A stretch of DNA of 31,514 bases from DASUBV01 sp035763085 (GTDB taxonomy: Bacteria; Actinomycetota; Actinomycetes; Streptosporangiales; Streptosporangiaceae), in contig DASUBV010000184.1 in the NCBI GenBank assembly GCA_035763085.1, positions 1 through 31,514 on the forward strand, in the 5' to 3' direction. The notes beneath the pieces were generated by a model. The model had not been told where the DNA came from. It searched no databases and worked only from the letters and a program-made list of their open reading frames with translations. Made by a program: the position numbers and the translations under genes. Numbering within the stretch: the first letter of the stretch is position 1; each line of letters begins with the position of its first letter. Positions 17,785-24,179 of this stretch are shown piece by piece.

Positions 17785-18423
17785 TCAGAAACAGGGGTTG
17801 TTGCCGCTGGACAGGTGCAGGCCGAACCCGGGGAGCGTGAACGTGCCCGCCGAGGTGGAGTAGGCGACCTGGTGCAGGTTGGTGATGTCGATGCTGCTGG
17901 CCTGCTGGCCGAACTGCCCGGCGATCCCCTGCGGCACGCCGGACACCGCGTTCAGCGTGCTCGCGTCCTGGCCGATATTGATCTGGTGGAAGGTGGCCAC
18001 GCTGCCCGACAGCTGGTTGGCGTCGATGACCAGGGAGCTCGCCTTGACCGGGGTGCCGCCCGAGCCGGCGGTGATCCGCAAGGTGAAGTCGCCCAGGCCG
18101 GGGATGCTGGTCACCACGCTCTGGCACAGGTTGGTGATCCGCGCCGAGCCGATCTCCGACTCCGCCACCACCACCGGCTTCTTGGCGGCCGTCTGGTCCA
18201 CAGTTCCGAACTGCTGGAACCCGGTCCCGTGCAGCGCGTCCGCCGAGACCTCGAACTGCTGCCCGGAGATGGAGAACGACGACGCGAGCGCGCCGCCCGC
18301 AGTCAGGCCGAGCAGGGTGCCGGTGACGACGAAGGACGGCACCGCGATGTACGCGAAGCGACGCCACCTGACCCGGCCCGGCCGACCGGATCTCGCTGCT
18401 GGGGTGGTACCGGGTGAACTCAT
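17785..18423 (-). CDS. DUF6230 family exported protein
   Basis: 212 residues from ATG 18423, with AGGGAG 5 bases before it. A basic N-terminus ending RWRRFAYIA leads to one hydrophobic segment (about 25-47, PSFVVTGTLLGLTAGGALA), a signal anchor or signal peptide with a possible A-L-A-S cleavage site. The remaining 160 residues are a Ser/Thr/Gly-rich, beta-prone domain with two cysteines (in NLCQSV and NNPCF-end) that could form a disulfide. DUF6230 proteins have sometimes carried the label cholesterol esterase in streptomycete genomes; I see no esterase motif such as G-x-S-x-G with a triad, so I do not use that name. It is the first gene of an operon with the large DUF6114 gene. Confidence 0.82.
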   Translation of the reverse strand: MSSPGTTPAARSGRPGRVRWRRFAYIAVPSFVVTGTLLGLTAGGALASSFSISGQQFEVSADALHGTGFQQFGTVDQTAAKKPVVVAESEIGSARITNLCQSVVTSIPGLGDFTLRITAGSGGTPVKASSLVIDANQLSGSVATFHQINIGQDASTLNAVSGVPQGIAGQFGQQASSIDITNLHQVAYSTSAGTFTLPGFGLHLSSGNNPCF

Positions 18424-18514
18424 GTCGGCTCCCTGCCAGGTCCTCTGCGGGCAGAAACGGCGCGATCCCGGGGTCCGGCGCGCGGGCCGGCGAGACCGCT
18501 ACCCGACCGCCGCC

Positions 18515-18534
18515 GATGTGATTAGTGCCACATC
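18515..18534. promoter_or_regulatory. Inverted repeat, candidate operator of the DUF6230-DUF6114 operon
   Basis: GATGTG (18515-18520) and CACATC (18529-18534) are perfect 6-base arms with an 8-base spacer. The repeat falls about 11-30 bases downstream of the predicted transcription start of the operon. A further CCACATCA copy lies at 18582-18589, next to the -35 box. This placement suits a repressor site; the protein is unknown. Confidence 0.45.
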
Positions 18535-18551
18535 AGAGCGGTCGCCCCAGG

Positions 18552-18580
18552 AAGTTACCGCCTGGTAGCTAGCGGGTCAA
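18552..18580 (-). promoter_or_regulatory. Promoter of the DUF6230-DUF6114 operon
   Basis: On the minus strand TTGACC (18580-18575), a 17-base spacer and TAACTT (18557-18552) form a good vegetative-type promoter. Predicted start is near 18545, so the leader is about 120 nt. Confidence 0.6.
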
Positions 18581-18589
18581 GCCACATCA

Positions 18590-18921
18590 CGTAACGAAGT
18601 TTGCCGATTAGTCTGGCGTCAGCGGCAGCGGCCAGACCGCCGCCAGTCCGGCGAATCACCTCTGCCCAGGTCAGCGACTGAGCCGGGGGCGGCCGTGGCA
18701 GCCCTGCCGGATCCGCGGGCCGGCCAGCGAAGCGGGCCGCCGCGGCGCGTGCCTGCGGGCGACCGAAACCGGCCGCAAGCCGGCCGGGCCCGGCAGCACG
18801 CGGCGCCGCGGGCGGCGGGCGGCCACCGGACCGCTGCCGGTCACAGCGGCGGGCTGGAGGAAAATAGCTGCGATTCGCGTCCCGCCGCCAGCCTGGCGGC
18901 GGGCCTAGCAGAGGGGCCCGG
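18590..18921. other. Upstream region of the malic enzyme gene, with a leader hairpin
   Basis: No gene is visible in these 332 bases; the open frames on both strands have no motif. Bases 18590-18620 are less GC-rich and could hold a plus-strand promoter, though I found no clean pair of boxes. From 18660 on the DNA is very GC-rich. At 18881-18903 a perfect hairpin (CCCGCCGCCA, loop GCC, TGGCGGCGGG) ends 18 bases before the start codon of the malic enzyme. Confidence 0.5.
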
Positions 18922-20625
18922 ATGCCGAGCGTGTGGGTGGACAGCGACGGGGCATGGCGGACGTCACTGCGTCGTCGCCAGGTACTCGCCGATCCGCGGA
19001 TCAACAAGGGCACCGCGTTCAGCGACACCGAGCGAGCCGAGCTCGGCCTGATCGGGCTGATCCCGCCGGGCCACATGACGCTGGACCAGCAGGTATCCCG
19101 CGTCTACGCCCAGTACCTGCGGCAGACCACCGACCTGGCCCGCAACGTCGTCCTGACCGAGTTGCACGACCGCAATGAGGTGCTGTTCTACCGGCTGCTG
19201 GCCGGCCACCTGAGCGAGATGCTGCCCATCATCTACACCCCGACCGTCGGCCAGGCCATCGAGAACTACAGCCACGAGTACCGGCGGCCCCGCGGCGTCT
19301 ACCTGTCGGTGGACCGGCCCGAGCTCATCGAGGTGTCCCTGCGCGCGCCCAGCCTGGCCTCCGATGAGGTGGACCTGATCGTCGCCACCGACGCCGGGGC
19401 CATCCTGGGCATCGGCGACTGGGGGGTGGGCGGCATTCACATCGCGGTGGGCAAGCTGGCCGTCTACACCGCGGCCGGCGGCATCGACCCGAATCGCACC
19501 CTGCCGGTCATGCTCGATGTCGGCACCGACCGGCAGAGCCTGCTGGAGGACCCGCTGTACATCGGCAACCGGCATCCCCGGGTGCCCGACGATGAGTACG
19601 ACTCGTTCCTGGACAAGTTCGTCACCGCCGTGCGGCGGGTCTTCCCGCAGGCCCTGCTGCACTGGGAGGACATCGGGGTCAGCAACGCCCGGCGGCTGCT
19701 GGAGCGGTACCGGGACCAGATGCTGACCTTCAACGACGACATCCAGGGCACCGGCGCGGTGAACCTGGCCGCCGCACTCGCGGCGGTCCGGGCCACCGGG
19801 ATCAAGCTCCCCGACCACCGGATCGTGATCTTCGGGGCGGGCACCGCCGGGATCGGCATTGCCGACCAGCTGTCCGCGGCGCTGATCGCCGGGGGCCTGT
19901 CCCGGGAGCAGGCGCTGACCCGGCTGTGGGCGCTGGACCGGACCGGGCTGCTCGTGGCGGGCGACCCGGCGCTCAGCGAGCAGCAGCGGCGCTACGGGCG
20001 CGATCCGGCCGAGCTGGCCGGCTGGCAGGCCGATCCCGGCCTCGGCGGGATCGGCCTGGCCGAGGTGGTCCGCCGGGTGCGCCCGACGATCCTGATCGGC
20101 ACCTCGGCCCGCGGCGGCGCGTTCAGCGAGGACATCGTGACGGAGATGGCCCGGCACGTGGAACGACCGGTGATCATGCCGATGTCCAACCCCACGAGCC
20201 TGGCCGAGGCACGGCCCGCCGACCTGATCCGGTGGACGGGCGGCCGGGCGCTGGTCGCGGCCGGGAGCCCGTTCGGCCCGGTCGACCATGGGGGCACCCG
20301 GTATGTCATCGGCCAGGCCAATAACGCCCTGGTTTTCCCCGGCCTGGGGCTCGGCGTGATCGCGTCGCGCGCCTCGCGGGTCACCGAGGGGATGCTGAGC
20401 GCCGCGGCGCACGCGGTGGCCGGCCTGGTTGACACCACCACTGCCGGGGCGCCGCTGCTGCCGCAGGTGGAGACGCTGCGCGCGACGTCGCTGGCCGTCG
20501 CCATCGCCGTGGCCCAGGCCGCGGCCGCCGACGGAGTGGCCCGCGCGCCGCTCGCCGACGACGTTGAAGACCAGGTCAGCGCGCTGATGTGGCAGCCCGC
20601 CTACCGTCCCGTCCGGCCGGGCTGA
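18922..20625 (+). CDS. NAD-type malic enzyme (malate dehydrogenase, oxaloacetate-decarboxylating)
   Basis: 567 residues. It converts malate to pyruvate and CO2 with reduction of NAD(P), in the cytoplasm. The N-terminal malic domain includes DPRINKGTAFS, MLPIIYTPTVG with catalytic Y105, LGIGDWGVGG and WEDIG. TFNDDIQGTG supplies metal-binding aspartates (N271-D273). The Rossmann domain begins with IFGAGTAGIGIA (G305 region), and MSNPTS and QANNALVFPG follow. Length matches the large NAD-preferring family (about 560 residues) rather than the short 400-residue form. Cofactor preference is inferred from family. ATG 18922 is the first usable start, as an in-frame TAG lies at about 18866. A weak GAGGGG precedes it. 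It may be co-transcribed with the downstream FUSC gene, 17 bases away. Confidence 0.94.
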   Translation: MPSVWVDSDGAWRTSLRRRQVLADPRINKGTAFSDTERAELGLIGLIPPGHMTLDQQVSRVYAQYLRQTTDLARNVVLTELHDRNEVLFYRLLAGHLSEMLPIIYTPTVGQAIENYSHEYRRPRGVYLSVDRPELIEVSLRAPSLASDEVDLIVATDAGAILGIGDWGVGGIHIAVGKLAVYTAAGGIDPNRTLPVMLDVGTDRQSLLEDPLYIGNRHPRVPDDEYDSFLDKFVTAVRRVFPQALLHWEDIGVSNARRLLERYRDQMLTFNDDIQGTGAVNLAAALAAVRATGIKLPDHRIVIFGAGTAGIGIADQLSAALIAGGLSREQALTRLWALDRTGLLVAGDPALSEQQRRYGRDPAELAGWQADPGLGGIGLAEVVRRVRPTILIGTSARGGAFSEDIVTEMARHVERPVIMPMSNPTSLAEARPADLIRWTGGRALVAAGSPFGPVDHGGTRYVIGQANNALVFPGLGLGVIASRASRVTEGMLSAAAHAVAGLVDTTTAGAPLLPQVETLRATSLAVAIAVAQAAAADGVARAPLADDVEDQVSALMWQPAYRPVRPG

Positions 20626-20642
20626 GGCGGGCCAGCCTCGCC

Positions 20643-22931
20643 ATGGCCGCACCACGGGGGATGTTAGCGGCGACGCAGGTGCTGGGCGCGGTCCGCGGCG
20701 GGCTGCGCCGGTACCTGAGCGACCTGCGCGCCAGCCGGGCATTCGTGGCGGGCGAGGTCAGCCACGCGGGCTGGCTGGACCTGGGCCGGTTCCGCTGGCA
20801 GAACGTGCCGCCCGGCCAGGCGGCCAGGACAGCCATCGGCGTCATGACGCCGCTGGTGATCGGCATCGGCACCGGGCACGCCGAGTACGGCACGTTCGCC
20901 GCGCTCGGTGCCCTGCCGGCCGGGTTCGTCACCTTCCGCGGCATTACCCGGACCCGTGTCCTGCTCGTCGCGCTGACCGCCGCCGGCATGGCCGTGTCGA
21001 CCTTCATCGGCGCGGCCGCCTCGGCCGGGGCGCCGTGGCTGCTGGTCCCGGTGGTGATGGCGTGGGCCTACCTGGCCTGGGTCTGCGCGGCGATCGGCCC
21101 CACGGCCATCGCCGTGTCCCTGCAGTGGCCGGTGGCCCTGCTCATCGCCAGCGCCATCCCGCTCAGCCTGTCCGGGGCGGGCGTGCGGGCCGGGCTGGTG
21201 CTGGCCGGCGGCCTGTGGCAGGGCGCGCTGGTGGCCTCGTCATGGGCGCTGAGCCGGGGCAGTACCGAGCGCGCGGCGATGGCCGAGTCGTACGTGACCC
21301 TCAGCCGGTACGCCCGGCAGCTCGCCGACGGAGGCGGCGGGCCGCCGCCGCCGGCCACGCTGCCGGGCAGCTATGCCCTGCGCGACCCGAACCCGCTGCT
21401 GCGCGGCGGCGCCCGCCAGCACCTGATCGACCTGCGGGAGGAGGCCGAGCGGATCCGGGCCACGCTGACGGTGCTGGGCAGCGGCACCGACGATGCCAGC
21501 ACGGGCGATGGCCGCATCGCGCTGCTGGCCGGGTCGGCCCGCGCGCTCGGCGAGACAGCTGAGGCGCTGAGCGCCCGGCCCGCTCAGCGGGACCGCCACC
21601 TGGAGCTGGCCCGCCAGGCCGTCGCCACGGGCCAGGCCGGGGCCGGCCAGTCCTGGAGCTGGGCCGGGCACGCCCTGCACGGCCAGCTGCGCAGCGCAGC
21701 CCGGATCACCGAGCGGCTGAACGACGCCGAGCCGGGCCGGGCGGGCAGCATCCCGTCGCGGCCGCCGCTGCGGCCGCCCGCCCGCGACCTGGCGGTCACG
21801 CTGCGGGCCAGCATGGGCACCAGGTCAGAGGCGGGCCGGCATGCCCTGCGGCTGGCGGTGGTCGCCGGGCTGGCCCAGGTCATTGCCGTGGCCGACGGGC
21901 TTCCGCACGGCTACTGGGTGACGCTGACCGTCCTGATCGTCTTGCGGCCCGACTACGGCTCCACGGTCTACCGTGGCCTGCAGCGGGCCGCCGGAACCGT
22001 CCTCGGTGCCGGGCTGGGCGTGGCCACGGTGCTGCTCGGCCATCTCGGCAACGGCGCTTTGCTGGCCGGCATCGGCGTCTCGATGTTCGCGGCGTACGCG
22101 CTGTTCCCGGTCAACTACCTGTTCTACTCGGTCTTCCTGACCGACTTCGTGGTCGTGCTGCTGGCCCTGGCCGGGCTGCCCGCCGCCGAGACCGCCCTGG
22201 ACCGGCTGATCGGGACCGCGGCCGGGACGGCCCTGGCGCTAGCCGCCTACATCCTGTGGCCGACCTGGGAGCGCGCGTCGGCCACCGACAAGTTCGCCCG
22301 CCTGATCATCGCCCAGAGCCGGTTTGCCGCCATGCTGCTGCGCGCCTACCCCAGCCCGGCCGGCGACGAGCTGCGGCAGGCCCGGACCCTGAAACTCGCT
22401 GCCCGCCGGGCCCGCATGGACGCCGAGGCCTCTGCCGACCGGCTGGCCGATGAGCCAGACCGGCCGCCGGTCACCCGCGCCTTCGCCCAGGCCCTGGTGT
22501 CGGCCGGGCACCGGCTCGCCATGGCCGTGCTCGGGCTGGAGGCCGCCGTCACCGCCCACCACCTCGCCCTGCAGCGGGCCAGCGCGCAGACGCGGGTCAG
22601 CGCCGGCCAGGCGGCTGGCAGCCCGGCGGCCGGCGCTATCCCCGGCCCGCCGCCCGGCGGCGACCCTGGCCTGGTCCCGGACGTGCTCAGCGAGCTCGCC
22701 GGGACGGTGCGGCAGGCCGCCGCCCAGCTCGCCGAGGCCCTGCGCCGCCTCGGCCCGCCTGGTCCCCTGCCGCCGCTGCGCGCGGTGCAGGAGCAGCTGC
22801 CGCGCGATGGCGAGGACGACGGCGCCCTGTTCGCGACCACCGACAGCCTGGTCGACGCCCTGAACACGGCGGCCGACATCCTCCGGCGTCACCTGGGCCG
22901 CGCGGACGATTCCGGTAACGTCGCCAGCTAA
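20643..22931 (+). CDS. FUSC family membrane protein
   Basis: About 762 residues if it starts at ATG 20643. GTG 20589 (overlapping the malic enzyme end) and ATG 20661 (after GGGGG) are alternatives, and none has a decisive ribosome binding site. The layout is twofold: a first hydrophobic block of about five or six helices (about 60-205), a soluble helical stretch (about 210-385), a second block (about 400-550, containing HGYWVTLTVLIVLRPDYGST and GTVLGAGLG), and a helical C-terminal part with a Pro/Gly-rich loop. HGYWV-x-LT near V-x-R-P-D-Y is characteristic of the FUSC (fusaric acid resistance/YccS-like) group, thought to export aromatic or other organic acids. The substrate is unknown. Adjacency to malic enzyme hints at organic-acid handling, which is inference only. 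Confidence 0.82.
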   Translation: MAAPRGMLAATQVLGAVRGGLRRYLSDLRASRAFVAGEVSHAGWLDLGRFRWQNVPPGQAARTAIGVMTPLVIGIGTGHAEYGTFAALGALPAGFVTFRGITRTRVLLVALTAAGMAVSTFIGAAASAGAPWLLVPVVMAWAYLAWVCAAIGPTAIAVSLQWPVALLIASAIPLSLSGAGVRAGLVLAGGLWQGALVASSWALSRGSTERAAMAESYVTLSRYARQLADGGGGPPPPATLPGSYALRDPNPLLRGGARQHLIDLREEAERIRATLTVLGSGTDDASTGDGRIALLAGSARALGETAEALSARPAQRDRHLELARQAVATGQAGAGQSWSWAGHALHGQLRSAARITERLNDAEPGRAGSIPSRPPLRPPARDLAVTLRASMGTRSEAGRHALRLAVVAGLAQVIAVADGLPHGYWVTLTVLIVLRPDYGSTVYRGLQRAAGTVLGAGLGVATVLLGHLGNGALLAGIGVSMFAAYALFPVNYLFYSVFLTDFVVVLLALAGLPAAETALDRLIGTAAGTALALAAYILWPTWERASATDKFARLIIAQSRFAAMLLRAYPSPAGDELRQARTLKLAARRARMDAEASADRLADEPDRPPVTRAFAQALVSAGHRLAMAVLGLEAAVTAHHLALQRASAQTRVSAGQAAGSPAAGAIPGPPPGGDPGLVPDVLSELAGTVRQAAAQLAEALRRLGPPGPLPPLRAVQEQLPRDGEDDGALFATTDSLVDALNTAADILRRHLGRADDSGNVAS

Positions 22932-22988
22932 CAACCACGCCATGACGCAGACCAGCCATTACGGACGACCAGGGCGCAACCCGTACAG

Positions 22989-24110
22989 ATGCCGGCCAGG
23001 ATGGCAATCGTGCCGCTCCGTCATCGCCGGGCCATCGCCGCAGCCGCAGCCGCCGGCGCCCTGCTGGCCGCGGCCGTCGCGGACGTGCTGGCCAGCGGCG
23101 ACCCGACCACCAGCGCCGTCGGTGCCCGCGCCGGGCATGACGCGCAGGCTGCTCTTGGCCGCCGCCCGGTCCCGCTGCCGCGGTTCATCTACGCGCCGTA
23201 CTTCGAGACCTGGCACACCGAGTCCCTCCCGTCGGTCGCGCAGAAGTCGGGTGCCCGCTACCTGACGCTGGCATTCCTGCAGACCACGAAGAAGGGCTCG
23301 TGCACCCTAGCGTGGAACGGCAAGCAGCTCGTCCAGCCCGGCGGCCGCTACAGCACGCAGATCGCCGAGCTGCGCCACGCCGGCGGCGACGTGATCCCCT
23401 CCTTCGGCGGCTTCGGCGCCGATCACGACGACACCGAGATCGCCGACTCCTGCACCAGTGTCGCCAAGATTGCCAGCGCCTACGAGAACGTCGTCACCAC
23501 CTACGGCGTGACCCGGCTCGACATGGACATCGAGGACAAGTCGCTGACCAGGAAAGCCGGGATCGCCCGGCGCAGCGCGGCGATCGCGCTGCTGCAGAAG
23601 TGGGCGGCCCGGACGCACCGCCGGGTGCAGGTCGCCTTCACCCTCAGCGTCGAGCCAGGCGGACTGTCCGATAGCGGCCTGGCCGTGCTGAAGAGCGCCA
23701 TCTCCCACGGCGTCCGGGTCGACGCGGTGAACATCATGGCCTTCGACTACTACAACGCCAAGACCGACTCCGACATGGGAAGCGAGGCCATCGAGGCCCT
23801 CACCAGCACGCACCGCCAGCTGATGCGGCTGTTCCCGCACGTCCCGGCCCAGCGGCTGTGGTACCTGGAGGGCATCACGCTGATGCCGGGCATCGACGAT
23901 TTCCCCGGGAAGACCGAGGTGACCTACCTCAGCGAGGTCCAGGCCCTGCTGTCCTACGTGCAGCGCCACCCGATCCAGGCGTTCAGCATCTGGTCCGTCC
24001 AGCGGGACAACGGCGGCTGTCCCGGCGCCGGCAGCAGCGGCACCTGCTCGGGCATCACCCAGCCGCGCTGGGCCTTCAGCCACCTGCTGGACAGCTACTC
24101 CCGCAGTTAG
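22989..24110 (+). CDS. Secreted GH18-type glycosidase (chitinase-like)
   Basis: 373 residues from ATG 22989; ATG 23001 is an alternative. A basic N-terminus and an Ala-rich hydrophobic segment (about 14-34) form a signal peptide or anchor. The rest is a GH18 TIM barrel: FIYAPYFETW at strand 1, LTLAFLQT, GGDVIPSFGGFG, then TRLDMDIED carrying the D-x-D-x-E catalytic signature (D178, D180, E182 as acid/base), followed by VNIMAFDYYN and FSIWSVQRDN. All key residues are present, so activity on chitin or another GlcNAc polymer is likely. No carbohydrate-binding module is seen. The final cysteines (GGCPGAG, GTCSG) probably make a disulfide. It is convergent with pnkp. Confidence 0.87.
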   Translation: MPARMAIVPLRHRRAIAAAAAAGALLAAAVADVLASGDPTTSAVGARAGHDAQAALGRRPVPLPRFIYAPYFETWHTESLPSVAQKSGARYLTLAFLQTTKKGSCTLAWNGKQLVQPGGRYSTQIAELRHAGGDVIPSFGGFGADHDDTEIADSCTSVAKIASAYENVVTTYGVTRLDMDIEDKSLTRKAGIARRSAAIALLQKWAARTHRRVQVAFTLSVEPGGLSDSGLAVLKSAISHGVRVDAVNIMAFDYYNAKTDSDMGSEAIEALTSTHRQLMRLFPHVPAQRLWYLEGITLMPGIDDFPGKTEVTYLSEVQALLSYVQRHPIQAFSIWSVQRDNGGCPGAGSSGTCSGITQPRWAFSHLLDSYSRS

Positions 24111-24162
24111 CTACCCAACGAGGCTCCGCGGGGCCGGCCCGGCCAGCCCGGCCAGTCCGGCT

Positions 24163-24179
24163 CGCGCCTCACAGGCGCG
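24163..24179. terminator. Short hairpin at the end of pnkp
   Basis: CGCGCCT (24163-24169) pairs with AGGCGCG (24173-24179) around CAC, exactly over the pnkp stop codon. The adjacent 24140-24160 has two CCCGGCCAG copies that could add to the structure. A plausible but weak shared terminator for pnkp and the convergent GH18 gene. Confidence 0.35.
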
